Positions 27,387-36,657 of a stretch of 64,000 nt of DNA are shown one piece after another; the first letter of the stretch is position 1; each line of letters begins with the position of its first letter. The stretch is from contig NZ_AP027732.1 in NCBI RefSeq assembly GCF_030296615.1, positions 3,291,042-3,355,041 on the forward strand, written 5' to 3'. This DNA is from Frondihabitans sucicola. GTDB taxonomy: Bacteria > Actinomycetota > Actinomycetes > Actinomycetales > Microbacteriaceae. The position numbers and the translations under genes were made by a program. The notes beneath the pieces were generated by a model. It made no database searches, was not told the origin of the DNA, and worked only from the letters and a program-made list of their open reading frames with translations.

Positions 27387-28702
27387 GCCGCAGGATGCTC
27401 CTCGGGGCGTTCGTCTTCCACCCGGGCGGCGCCCACGTGACGGGCTGGCGCCAGCCGACGTCGCGTCCCGCAGAGCATCTCTCCATCAAGCACTTCCGCC
27501 ACTTCGCGCAGACCGCGGAGCGCGGAGTGTTCGACACGATCTTCCTCGCCGACGGCCTCTACTTCTGGGACCGCTACCCGTCGGGCGTCGACCACTACGG
27601 CGCTCTTCGCCCCGAGCCCTTCACCCTGCTGAGCGCGCTGTCGCAGGTGACCGAGCACATCGGCCTCGCCGCCACGGTCTCGACGACGTACAACGAGCCT
27701 TACCACGTCGCCCGGACGCTCGCGTCGCTCGACCACCTGAGCCGGGGGCGGGCCGCGTGGAACCTCGTCACGTCGCGGTACGACGAGGAGGCGAAGAACT
27801 TCGGCGGCGACAGCCACCTGGACCACACGCGCCGGTACGAGCGCGGGCGCGAGTTCGTCGACGTGGTCAACGGGCTCCTCGACAGCTGGGACGACGACGC
27901 GATCGTCGCGGACGCGGAGAGCGGGATCTTCGCCGACCGCGAGAAACTCCACACGCTGAACCACCGGGGCGAGTTCTTCGACGTCCGCGGGCCCCTCAAC
28001 ATCGCACGCCCGCCGCAGGGTCACCCGGTGCTGTTCCAGGCCGGCGGCTCGGAGTCCGGCCTCGAGCTCGCCGCCGCGACCGCGGACGCCGTGTTCGCCC
28101 GCGGTGGCAGCCTGGCGGACTCGCAGGCGTTCTACGCGGACCTCAAGGCACGAACCGAGCGCGCCGGCCGCGATCGCGACCGGCTCTCGATCCTGCCCAG
28201 CGTCATGCCGGTCGTCGGCGAGACGCGCGAGGCCGCCCGAGCCGAGGCGGAGGCGATCCTCGCCCTGACTCCGGACGCGCTCATCCTCGAGGCGGTCTCC
28301 CACACGATCGGGCAGGATCTCGCGGGTCGGTCCGCTGACGAGCGCTTCGACTACGCCCGCGACTTCGACACGTCGAACGAGACGCGCTCCCGGAGCGCGG
28401 TGCTCGACCGCCTGATCGCCGAGGGCTCGGCAACCGCGCGCGAGGTCTACGCCTGGTCCTTCGCCCAGAACACCCTGACCGGAACCGCCGCCGACATCGC
28501 GGACCACCTCGAGGAGCGCTTCGAGAACGGCGCCGCCGACGGTTTCGTCGTTCAGTTCCCCCACCTGCCCGGCGGCATCGACGCCTTCGTCGACGACGTG
28601 ATCCCCGAACTGCAGCGCCGCGGCCTCACCCGCACCTCCTACGAGGAGGCAACGCTCCGCGAGCGGTTCGGCCTCGAGCGGCCCGCCCGCATCACCGCCT
28701 GA
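27383..28702 (+). CDS. Luciferase-like monooxygenase (NtaA/DmoA type), copy 2
   Basis: This 439-residue paralogue of the preceding gene starts with MLLGAFVFHPGGAHVTGWRQ. It keeps GLAATVSTTYNEPYHVARTL, ASLDHLSRGRAAWNLVTSRY and FDVRGPLNIARPPQGHPVLF almost unchanged, while the stretch after residue 240 differs more. Its ATG overlaps the stop of copy 1, so both are made together. Two divergent copies suggest either two related substrates or successive steps. It is followed 48 bases later by a binding protein gene for a peptide-type importer. Confidence 0.9.
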   Translation: MSRRMLLGAFVFHPGGAHVTGWRQPTSRPAEHLSIKHFRHFAQTAERGVFDTIFLADGLYFWDRYPSGVDHYGALRPEPFTLLSALSQVTEHIGLAATVSTTYNEPYHVARTLASLDHLSRGRAAWNLVTSRYDEEAKNFGGDSHLDHTRRYERGREFVDVVNGLLDSWDDDAIVADAESGIFADREKLHTLNHRGEFFDVRGPLNIARPPQGHPVLFQAGGSESGLELAAATADAVFARGGSLADSQAFYADLKARTERAGRDRDRLSILPSVMPVVGETREAARAEAEAILALTPDALILEAVSHTIGQDLAGRSADERFDYARDFDTSNETRSRSAVLDRLIAEGSATAREVYAWSFAQNTLTGTAADIADHLEERFENGAADGFVVQFPHLPGGIDAFVDDVIPELQRRGLTRTSYEEATLRERFGLERPARITA

Positions 28703-28750
28703 CGCTCTCCCCCGCACAGCTCACCCCGAGCCCGAACGAATCGACACCCG

Positions 28751-30316
28751 ATGATCACCTCCCGCACCCGCCCCCGCCGGGCGACCAGGATCGCCCTCGC
28801 GGCGTCCGTCGCCGCGCTGTCCGTGCTGCTGGCCGCCTGCTCCTCCGGCGGCGGCAGCTCGTCGGGGTCGTCCAGCTCCGCTTCGGGCGGCAGCTACACC
28901 CTGGGCCTCGCCGAGCCGACCAGCACGATCGACCCCGAGACGACCGGCGACTACAACGCCATGTACGTGGTCGGGCTCGCCTCGGAGGGGCTCATCAGCC
29001 AGAACAGCAAGGGCGTCCTGCAGCCGCGGCTCGCGAGCTCGTGGAAGGCCGCGAGCGACGGCCTCTCCTGGACGGTCACCCTCCGGAAGAACGTGAAGTT
29101 CAGCAACGGCAAGGCGCTCGGCGCGAAGGACGTCGTCGCGACGTTCGACTCGATCGCCGGCAAGGACAGCCAGTCGCCCGGCGCCTCGAGCTTCCAGGGG
29201 ATCCTGAAGTCGGTCGCGCCGGGTTCGACGGCCGACACCGTCGTGTTCAGCCTCGACCGCCCGTTCTCCGACTTCCCGTACCTGCTGACCGGGTCGAACA
29301 CGACGATCCTGCCCGCCTCCTACAAGGCGGGGACGAACTGGATCAAGGATCCCGTCGGCGCCGGTCAGTTCATCCTGGAGAAGTACACCCCGGGCCAGTC
29401 GGTGACGTACAAGAAGAACCCCGACTACTGGGACGCCAAACACGTCAAACTGTCGGCCGTCACGATCAACTTCTACGCCGATGCTCAGGCGCAGCTCCTC
29501 GCCTTCCAGAGCGGCGAGATCGATCAGGTCGCGTACAGCCCGACGGTCGCGAGCACCCTGAAGGTGGCCGACTACCGCCAGACGACACCCGCCTACAACA
29601 AGTTCGACGGCATCTTCCTCAACGTGAAGCAGGCGCCGCTCGACGACGTCGCGGTGCGTCAGGCCATCGCCCTCGCCATCGACCGCAAGGCGATCGTCAA
29701 GTCGGTCTACGCCGGGCAGGCCACGGTCGCGGACGACTACCTGTACTTCCCCAACTACGCGGTCCAACCCGACGGTGTGCCTCAGCGCGAGCAGGACCTC
29801 GCCAAGGTCAAGCAGCTCCTCGGCGGGAAGAAGGTCAGGTTCACGATCACGACTCTGACCGACGAGAAGACGCTCGCAGAAGTCGTCCAGCAGCAGCTGA
29901 ATGCGGTGCCCGGCTTCGACGTGAGCATCAAGATCCTCACCAGCGCGCAGTACTACGCCGACGGCGCGAGCACGCCGTGGCTGAACGCTCCCGTGACCAT
30001 CACGAACTGGGCTCAGCGTCTTCCGTCGCAGTACGTGAACCTGCTCTACAAGACCGGCGCCGCGTGGAACGCCTCGAAGTACTCGAACCCCGCCCTCGAG
30101 AAGCTGTCGAACCAGTACGACGAGGCGAAGACGACCGCCGAGAAGCAGACCCTGGCCGACCGGATCGCGACGATCGAGAACACCGACACGGCCGTGATCG
30201 TGCCCGCGTTCGCAACCGGATCGTACGTGCTGCAGAAGACCGTCAAGGGCACGTTCTCCGGCCCCCAGGACTTCCCGGGCGGCTTCGACTTCCGCGGTAT
30301 CTCGAACAGCAAGTAG
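28751..30316 (+). CDS. Peptide-type (family 5) solute-binding lipoprotein
   Basis: This 521-residue lipoprotein has a lipobox LSVLLAACSSG with the cysteine near residue 30 and a low-complexity Gly/Ser linker after it. The family-5 body follows: YTLGLAEPTSTIDPETTGDY, LSWTVTLRKNVKFSNGKALG and VRQAIALAIDRKAIVKSVYA. It is followed at once by two permease genes and a fused ATPase gene, giving a complete importer. Placement directly after three monooxygenase genes suggests it brings in their substrate. Confidence 0.93.
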   Translation: MITSRTRPRRATRIALAASVAALSVLLAACSSGGGSSSGSSSSASGGSYTLGLAEPTSTIDPETTGDYNAMYVVGLASEGLISQNSKGVLQPRLASSWKAASDGLSWTVTLRKNVKFSNGKALGAKDVVATFDSIAGKDSQSPGASSFQGILKSVAPGSTADTVVFSLDRPFSDFPYLLTGSNTTILPASYKAGTNWIKDPVGAGQFILEKYTPGQSVTYKKNPDYWDAKHVKLSAVTINFYADAQAQLLAFQSGEIDQVAYSPTVASTLKVADYRQTTPAYNKFDGIFLNVKQAPLDDVAVRQAIALAIDRKAIVKSVYAGQATVADDYLYFPNYAVQPDGVPQREQDLAKVKQLLGGKKVRFTITTLTDEKTLAEVVQQQLNAVPGFDVSIKILTSAQYYADGASTPWLNAPVTITNWAQRLPSQYVNLLYKTGAAWNASKYSNPALEKLSNQYDEAKTTAEKQTLADRIATIENTDTAVIVPAFATGSYVLQKTVKGTFSGPQDFPGGFDFRGISNSK

Positions 30317-30320
30317 GACC

Positions 30321-31313
30321 ATGACGACGACCAGCGTGGAACGACGGACGGTCCTGCTCGGCCTGCTCGGCAGACGGATCGTGCAGATTCCCGTCGTTCT
30401 GCTGGTCGTGTCGATCTTGACCTTCTGGCTGCTGCAGGTCGTACCGGGCAACCCCGGGCGCAACGCTCTCGGCCAGTACGCGACGGTGGCACAGGTCAGG
30501 GCCTGGAACCACACGAACGGCCTCGACGGCTCGCTGGTCGGCCGATACCTCCACTGGATCGGCGGCTTCTTCGCCGGTGACTGGGGGCAGAGCCTGGTGT
30601 ACTCGACGGCGGTCAAGGAGCTCGTGATCGGGAGGCTCGGCAACTCCCTCCTGCTCGGTCTCTACGCGTTCGTCATCATGGTCCCCGTCGCGATCGCGCT
30701 CGGCTCCGCCCAGGCCTATCGCGAGGGCAGGAGGAGCGACCGGGCGATCACCGTCGGCCTCCTGTCGTTGTCGGCGGTCCCCGAATTCGTCGTCGGCGTG
30801 GTCCTGCTGCTGGTCTTCGCCGTGTGGCTGCGAGTCGTCCCGGTGCAGTCCGCGGCGGACGCGTCCGGAGACTTCCTGGATCGGCTGCGCGTGATGACGC
30901 TCCCGGCTGTGGTGCTCGCACTCGGCTATCTCGCCGTCCTGACCCGGATGGTGCGGAGCGGCACCAGCGAGGCGATCACGTCGCAGTTCCACCGGACCGC
31001 CGTGTTGAAGGGGCTCTCGCCGGCCGCCGTCGTCCGGCGGCACGTCATCCGTAACGCGCTCGTGCCGACCCTCTCGGTCCTCGGCATCTACCTCGGCACG
31101 CTCCTCGGCGGAAGCGTCATCGTCGAGACCCTGTTCGGCTACCCCGGGCTGGGTGCGCTCCTCGTGACCGCCGCCGAGAGGAAGGACGTCCTCCTCCTCG
31201 AGGGCGGCGTCATGATCACCGGCGCGGTGTCGCTCCTCGCGCTGCTGCTCACCGACATCTGCTTCGTCCTCATGGATCCCCGGATCCGCTTCGACGCCCG
31301 GGAGTCCCGATGA
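30321..31313 (+). CDS. Peptide-type ABC transporter permease (DppB family)
   Basis: This 330-residue inner-membrane subunit begins with LLGRRIVQIPVVLLVVSILT as the first helix, then QVVPGNPGRNALG, matching the DppB periplasmic segment. The EAA-like loop is FHRTAVLKGLSPAAVVRRHV, and the C-terminal FGYPGLGALLVTAAERKDVL is typical. It begins four bases after the binding-protein stop and overlaps the next permease by four bases (31310-31313). Confidence 0.92.
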   Translation: MTTTSVERRTVLLGLLGRRIVQIPVVLLVVSILTFWLLQVVPGNPGRNALGQYATVAQVRAWNHTNGLDGSLVGRYLHWIGGFFAGDWGQSLVYSTAVKELVIGRLGNSLLLGLYAFVIMVPVAIALGSAQAYREGRRSDRAITVGLLSLSAVPEFVVGVVLLLVFAVWLRVVPVQSAADASGDFLDRLRVMTLPAVVLALGYLAVLTRMVRSGTSEAITSQFHRTAVLKGLSPAAVVRRHVIRNALVPTLSVLGIYLGTLLGGSVIVETLFGYPGLGALLVTAAERKDVLLLEGGVMITGAVSLLALLLTDICFVLMDPRIRFDARESR

Positions 31314-32194
31314 CCGCGACGATTCCCGGATCCGCCGCGCCCGCCGTCGACTCGCTCCAAGCGGACGCCTCGGAGGCCGCTCCCGGCGGCAGCCGGTTCC
31401 GCAGCCTGCTCCGACGCCCGTCGTTCATCGTGAGCGTCCTCATCGTCGTGTGGTGGGTGGTCGCGGCGATCGGCTGGCACCTGGTCGGTCTGCAGCCGTA
31501 CGCCAAGACCGGCGAACTCCTCGCGAGTCCGACCTGGGCGCACCCGTTCGGCACCGACAACCTCGGCCGCGACATGTTCGCGCGCGTCGTGGCGGGAGCC
31601 GGGCCCGCGCTCCTCATCGGCCCGTTCGGCGCCCTGCTGGCCACGATCATCGGCGGGGCGCTCGGGCTCGTCGCCGGGTACTACCGGGGTGTCGTCGACA
31701 CGCTCATGATGCGGTTCTTCGACGTCCTCCTCGCCCTTCCGAGCCTCATCTTCCTCGTCGTCCTGGTCGGCGCCTTCGGCATCGGCCCCGGCGCCCTCAT
31801 CCTGATCGTCGGCATCCTGTTCGCGCCCGGGATCGCGCGCATCATCCGGGCGGCGACGCTCGTCGAGATGGGCAAGAGCTACGTGACGGCGGCCAAGCTT
31901 CAGGGCGAGAGAGACGTCCGCATCCTGTTCCGCGAGCTCCTCCCGAATGTCTTGCCGAACCTCGTCATCCAGGCCACCCTGAGCCTCGCGGCGGCCGTCT
32001 TCATCACCGCCTCGCTGTCGTTCCTCGGTCTCGGATCCCAACCGCCGTCGGCCGACTGGGGGCTTGCCATCAACGAGAATCGCGTCTACCTGCAGACGGC
32101 GTGGTGGACGGTCGTGTTCCCCGCCGTCGGCGTCGCCTCGCTCGTCGTCGCCGCCAATCTCATCGCCGACAACATCCGCGAGGTCTCCCGATGA
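31310..32194 (+). CDS. Peptide-type ABC transporter permease (DppC family)
   Basis: This 294-residue permease has the DppC hallmark HPFGTDNLGRDMFARVVAGA, which follows the first helix, and the EAA-type loop SYVTAAKLQGERDVRILFRE. SFLGLGSQPPSADWGLAINE is the conserved C-terminal segment. The ATG overlaps the DppB stop, and its own stop overlaps the ATPase start (32191). It pairs with the preceding DppB protein to form the membrane channel. Confidence 0.93.
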   Translation: MTATIPGSAAPAVDSLQADASEAAPGGSRFRSLLRRPSFIVSVLIVVWWVVAAIGWHLVGLQPYAKTGELLASPTWAHPFGTDNLGRDMFARVVAGAGPALLIGPFGALLATIIGGALGLVAGYYRGVVDTLMMRFFDVLLALPSLIFLVVLVGAFGIGPGALILIVGILFAPGIARIIRAATLVEMGKSYVTAAKLQGERDVRILFRELLPNVLPNLVIQATLSLAAAVFITASLSFLGLGSQPPSADWGLAINENRVYLQTAWWTVVFPAVGVASLVVAANLIADNIREVSR

Positions 32195-33753
32195 CCGCCG
32201 CCGCCGTCCAGGTCGACGACCTCCACGTCTCGTACTCGACCTCCCGCTCGTCCACCGAGGTCGTGTGCGGCGTCTCGTTCTCCATTGCACCGGGTGAGGC
32301 CTACGGTCTCGTCGGGGAATCGGGTTCGGGGAAGAGCACCATCGCCATGGCCTTGACGGGCTACCGCGTCGCCGGCGCGACGGTGACCGCCGCCGGGCTG
32401 ACGGTCGCCGGCCTCGACGTCCTCAGCCTGTCCGCGCCCGAGCTCCGAGCGTTCCGAGCGCGCAGGATCGGCGTGGTCTACCAGGAGCCGGCCCGCGCTC
32501 TCAACCCGACGATGGCCGTCGGGGCGCAGGTCGCAGAGGTCTTCCGCCTGCGCGGAGACGATCGCAGGATCGCCAGACGCGAGACCATCGCGGCGCTGAC
32601 CCGGGTCGGGCTCCCGGATCCTGCGGCCCTCTCCTCGAGGTACCCGCACGAGCTCTCCGGCGGCCAGCAGCAACGCGTCGTCATCGCGATGGCTCTGGCG
32701 GTGTCGCCCGAGCTGTTGATCCTCGACGAGCCGACGACCGGTCTCGACGCGCGTGTCGAGACCGAGGTCATGGCGCTGATCGACCGGCTGCGCGCCGAAC
32801 TCGGCTTCGCCACCCTCCTCATCAGCCACAACCTGCCCCTGGTCGCGGCTCACTGCCAGAGGATAGGAGTCCTGGAGCGGGGTGTCCTGGTCGAACACGG
32901 GGCCGCCGCCGACGTGCTGCTGAACCCCGAGCACGCGTACTCGAAGAAGCTGGTGGCCGCGCTGCCGGATCTGGCGTTCACGACTCCCCGCAGGGCCGAG
33001 AGCCCGGTCAGGGGCGCGACACCTCTCGTCACCGTGACCGGCCTGGCCAAGTCGTACGGCGGCAAGCGCGCCCTCGACGACGTGTCGCTGACGATCGGCC
33101 GCAACGAGATCCTCGGGATCGTCGGCGAGTCCGGCAGCGGCAAGTCGACCTTCGGGCGCGCACTGGCCGGACTTCTCCGGCACGAGGGCCAGGTGGAGTT
33201 CACCGACTCGTTCGAGCGTCGGCGTCCTGCCCGCCCGCTGGTGCAGATGGTCTTCCAGAGTCCGGACGCCTCGCTGAACCCCCGGCGAACGGTTCGGCAG
33301 GTCTTCAGCCGGTCGATCGAGCTCCTCGGGGGCACCGGGACGGCCGAGTCGCTCGCGGAGTCGACGGGTCTCGATCCGGCGCTTCTCGAGCTGCTTCCGC
33401 ACGAGCTCTCGGGTGGCCAGAAGCAGCGCGTGGCGATCGCGCGCGCTTTCGCCGGACCGGTGCCCCTGGTCGTCTGCGACGAGCCGACGAGCGCGCTCGA
33501 CGTCTCGGTGCAGGCGCGGATCCTCGACCTGCTTCAGGAACTCCAGGAGCGCACCGGCGTCTCGTATGTCTTCATCTCGCACGACCTGGCCGTCGTGCGC
33601 CGCCTGTCCGATCGCATCGGCGTTCTGCACGAGGGTCGGCTTGTCGACCTCGCACCGGCCGAGGATCTCTTCACCGGGCGGGTGGATCCGTACACCGAGT
33701 CGCTGATCGCCTCGGCGGTCGACCTGCGGGCCCGAGCCGCGGCGGGATCCTGA
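32191..33753 (+). CDS. Fused dipeptide-type ABC transporter ATPase (DppD-DppF)
   Basis: This intact protein of 520 residues has two nucleotide-binding domains. The first has [17 protein letters not shown] and LLILDEPTTGLD; the second [17 protein letters not shown] and [11 protein letters not shown]. It has the same architecture as the ATPase at 10338-11994, which needs two base additions to be read through, and so serves as an internal control for that repair. It is the last gene of the monooxygenase-importer run. Confidence 0.94.
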   Translation: MTAAAVQVDDLHVSYSTSRSSTEVVCGVSFSIAPGEAYGLVGESGSGKSTIAMALTGYRVAGATVTAAGLTVAGLDVLSLSAPELRAFRARRIGVVYQEPARALNPTMAVGAQVAEVFRLRGDDRRIARRETIAALTRVGLPDPAALSSRYPHELSGGQQQRVVIAMALAVSPELLILDEPTTGLDARVETEVMALIDRLRAELGFATLLISHNLPLVAAHCQRIGVLERGVLVEHGAAADVLLNPEHAYSKKLVAALPDLAFTTPRRAESPVRGATPLVTVTGLAKSYGGKRALDDVSLTIGRNEILGIVGESGSGKSTFGRALAGLLRHEGQVEFTDSFERRRPARPLVQMVFQSPDASLNPRRTVRQVFSRSIELLGGTGTAESLAESTGLDPALLELLPHELSGGQKQRVAIARAFAGPVPLVVCDEPTSALDVSVQARILDLLQELQERTGVSYVFISHDLAVVRRLSDRIGVLHEGRLVDLAPAEDLFTGRVDPYTESLIASAVDLRARAAAGS

Positions 33754-33882
33754 GAGAGCGGGCCTACGCGTCCGTCACGTCACCCGTCTCCCCCGCGAGG
33801 ACGAGGCCACTCCGTCGCAAGGACCGCCGCGCGCGACTTCGGACCGAAGCGACCGGGCACAGCCGACTCATAGCGTCGAAGC

Positions 33883-34509
33883 ATGATCGTTCTGCTCTCC
33901 GACCCCCGAGTCCACGCCGTCCCCGTGCGAGAGAGCGGCGAGCCTCTCGTCCGCCTCGGCGAGGAGTTCGGCTCGGCCCGCGCACTCGTCAGACGCTCGC
34001 TGGCCGATCGTCTCCGCGCCGCACGGGCCGACCTCCCCCGAGGAATCGGAATCCGTGTCCAGGAGGGGCACCGCTCTCCGCTCGACCAGGCCGGCATCAT
34101 CCGCGACTACTCGGCCCGGCTGCGACGGATCCACCCCGCCATCGACGCCGACCGTCTCCGCACCCTGACGAGTCGGTTCGTCTCTCCTCTCGAGGTCGCG
34201 CCCCACGTCGCCGGCGCAGCCGTCGACCTCACCCTGGTCGACGCCGACGGTCTCGACCTCGACCTCGGGACGCCGATCGACGCCACCCCGGAGCAGAGCG
34301 ACGGCGGCTGCTACTTCGCGGCAACAGGAATCGGCGACGTCGCCGTCCGGAACCGCGCGCTCCTCGGGAACGCCCTCGCCCCGGCCGGGTTCGTCAACTA
34401 TCCGACCGAGTGGTGGCACTGGAGCTACGGCGATCGGTACTGGGCGCTGATGACCTCCGCGCCCGCAGCCGTCTTCGGCCCGGTCGACGCGCTCGAGGTC
34501 GTCGCGTGA
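33883..34509 (+). CDS. VanX-like D-alanyl-D-alanine dipeptidase (M15D family)
   Basis: This 208-residue zinc dipeptidase cleaves D-Ala-D-Ala or related dipeptides. The zinc site is visible as PHVAGAAVDLTL (His108 and Asp115 of HxxGxAxD) and EWWHWSYGDRYWAL (Glu176 and His179); RVQEGHRSP supplies the conserved arginine. No signal peptide is seen, so it acts in the cytoplasm as VanX does. It is the first of five genes that overlap one another by four bases (racemase, ligase, histidine kinase, response regulator), and its stop overlaps the racemase GTG. It could serve in cell-wall recycling or in remodelling of peptidoglycan ends. Confidence 0.88.
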   Translation: MIVLLSDPRVHAVPVRESGEPLVRLGEEFGSARALVRRSLADRLRAARADLPRGIGIRVQEGHRSPLDQAGIIRDYSARLRRIHPAIDADRLRTLTSRFVSPLEVAPHVAGAAVDLTLVDADGLDLDLGTPIDATPEQSDGGCYFAATGIGDVAVRNRALLGNALAPAGFVNYPTEWWHWSYGDRYWALMTSAPAAVFGPVDALEVVA

Positions 34510-35671
34510 GCGGCCCGCACCGCCCGGAGTCGCTCCGACGCCCGGTACGCCTCGAGATCGATTCCGACGCCATCGCCGCCAACACGCGCCTGATCGACGC
34601 GGCCACGAACGCCGACCTGCTGGCCGTCGTCAAAGGGGACGGCTATGGTCACGGTGCCGAGACCGTCGCCCGCGCGGCCGTCCGAGGCGGCGCCAGGTGG
34701 CTCGGGGTCACCGGCGTCGACGAGGGGCTGCGCCTGCGCGAGGCAGGCCTCGCGGTTCCGATCCTGAGCTGGCTCCACGCCGGCCGGCTCGACGTCGCCA
34801 CGGCTCAGGCCGAGTGCATCGACGTGGCGATCGGCTCGTTCGAGGACCTCGCCGACGCTGTGCGCACGGCGCGCGGTCTGCGCGTGCACGTGCTGGTCGA
34901 CACCGGCCTGGCCCGCGAAGGATTCGCCGAGTCCGACTGGCCGCGCGCGGCCGAGCTCCTGGCCGCCGCCGAGAGACGGCGCAGGATCCGAGTGGTCGGC
35001 CTCATGAGCCACCTCGCCCTGGCGGAGCATCCGGGAGACCCGGCGAACGCCCGGCAGAGGGCGGCGTTCGGGCGCGCGCAGGCGCTGATGCGGTCGGCGG
35101 GCCTGGCACCCTCGATCCTGCACCTGGCGGCCACCGCAGCGACCCTCACCGCGAAGGAGACGCCGGGCACCCTCGCCCGAGTCGGGGCGGGCCTGGTCGG
35201 GATCGACCTCAGCGGTACGCACCTCCTGGACCCCGCCATGACCTTGACGGCGCCGCTCCTCGACGTCCGCGACGTCGCCGCGGGCACGGCGAGCGGCTAC
35301 GGGCACCTCTGGCGCGCCGACCGCGACACCCGGCTCGGCCTGGTGCCGGTCGGCTACGCGGACGGACTCCCCGCGCCGCTGCACCTCGAGCGGAGGTGCT
35401 CGTGCGCGGCCGTCGCGTGCCCGTGGTCGGGGCGATGTCCATGAACGCGCTCGTCGTCGACCTCGGCCCCGTCGGCCCCGGCGACCCGGGCGAAGAGGTC
35501 ACCGTCTTCGGCGGGTCGACTGCGGTCGCGCCGACCGTGGGCGACTGGGCCGCCTGGGCCGGAACCCTTCCGCAGGACGTCGTGACCGCCGTCGGCCGCG
35601 CGCTGCCTCGCCACGTGGTGGGAGCTTCATCCGTGCGTGACGGTCGCGCCGCCGAGCGGAGGTCGGCGTGA
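34506..35671 (+). CDS. Alanine racemase family protein (Alr/VanT-like), apparent frameshift
   Basis: About 388 residues after repair. PLP enzymes of this fold interconvert L- and D-alanine or serine. The Schiff-base lysine lies in LLAVVKGDGYGHGAETVARA, and the barrel continues with HVLVDTGLAREGF, VVGLMSHLALAE and VPVGYADGLP. The frame breaks at a GG (35392-35393); one more G gives LEREVLVRGRRVPVVGAMSM and completes the C-terminal beta domain. That domain ends SMN where most Alr proteins have SMD. There is no membrane domain, unlike enterococcal VanT. Together with the dipeptidase and ligase it could supply D-Ala or D-Ser for a modified dipeptide. Confidence 0.85.
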
Positions 35672-36657
35672 ACGCCCGCCGGCGGATCGCCGTGCTCGGC
35701 GGGGGCCGCAGCAGCGAGCACGACGTCTCCCTGACCTCCGCCCGGTCGGTCGCGGAGGCGCTCGATCCCGAACGGTACGTCGCTGTTCCGTTGACGCTGG
35801 AACGCTCGAACCTTTGGACCGACGGCATCGGGCGCGAACGGAACCTGTCGGAAGCGGTCGAGGTGCTCGCGTCCTGCGATGTCGCCGTCCCGATGTTCCA
35901 CGGGATCGGCGGCGAGGACGGCACGATCGCCGCCCTCTGCGACCTCGTCGGCCTCCCCTACGTCGGCTCCGGCGTCCTGGCCGGCGCCGCGGGAATGGAC
36001 AAGTGGATCACGAAGCTGGTCGCCCAGGCGCTCGGGATCGTGACGGCTCCCGGGATCCTGCTCACGCGCTCCTCGGCGCGCGAGTTCGCGTGGTCCGGGC
36101 CCGTGGTCGTCAAGCCGGTGACCGGGGGCTCCAGCCACGGTGTCGTCCTGGTCCGCGAACCGACGGAGCTCGACGCCGCCCTGGCCGCGGCGTTCGCCCT
36201 CGACGAGCGCGTCCTGGTCGAGTCCGTGCTGAGCGGCCGGGAGATCGACATCCCCGTTCTCGGCGGCGCGAACGGTCCGCGCACCGGGCCGGCGGTCGAG
36301 ATCGTCGTCGACGGCCTGTTCGACTTCGACACGAAGTACGGCGGGGCTGCCGACCTCCGGATCCCGGCGCCACTCTCCGCGGAAGCGCTCGTGGCGCTCG
36401 AGACGGCAGCGGTGACCATGTACGAAGGGCTCGGCTGCCGAGGGGTCGCCCGGATCGACTTCTTCCTGACCGACGAGGGGCCCGTCCTCAACGAGGTGAA
36501 CACGGCGCCCGGCTTCACCTCCGAGTCGCAGGTGCCGCGCAGCTTCGCGGCCGCCGGGCTGGGCTACCGGGAGCTGCTCACCGAACTCATCGAGGTGGCT
36601 GTCGCCGGGGCGGACGACGCTAGGGTAACCGTCGAGGGAGGACGATCGAAGCGATGA
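35668..36657 (+). CDS. D-alanine--D-alanine/D-serine ligase family protein
   Basis: This 329-residue ATP-grasp enzyme joins D-Ala to a second D-residue. It shows the N-terminal GGGRSSEHDVSLTSA, the ATP-site VVVKPVTGGSSHGVVLV, the omega-loop segment LFDFDTKYGGAADLRIPAPL, and ARIDFFLTDEGPVLNEVNT then PGFTS. The Lys-Tyr in the omega loop is found in D-Ala-D-Ala and D-Ala-D-Ser ligases but not in D-lactate ligases of the VanA type. The loop and the ARIDFF segment look closer to VanC-type ligases than to housekeeping Ddl, from memory of those families. GTG at 35668 overlaps the racemase stop; the stop overlaps the kinase ATG. Confidence 0.87.
   Translation: MNARRRIAVLGGGRSSEHDVSLTSARSVAEALDPERYVAVPLTLERSNLWTDGIGRERNLSEAVEVLASCDVAVPMFHGIGGEDGTIAALCDLVGLPYVGSGVLAGAAGMDKWITKLVAQALGIVTAPGILLTRSSAREFAWSGPVVVKPVTGGSSHGVVLVREPTELDAALAAAFALDERVLVESVLSGREIDIPVLGGANGPRTGPAVEIVVDGLFDFDTKYGGAADLRIPAPLSAEALVALETAAVTMYEGLGCRGVARIDFFLTDEGPVLNEVNTAPGFTSESQVPRSFAAAGLGYRELLTELIEVAVAGADDARVTVEGGRSKR

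Noticed and set aside
28721..30643. A 640-codon open frame opposite the binding-protein gene at 28751.
   Set aside because: It has the composition of an antisense shadow, and the plus-strand gene has a lipobox and family-5 motifs. The same applies to the long frames at 8607-10238 and 18377-20224.
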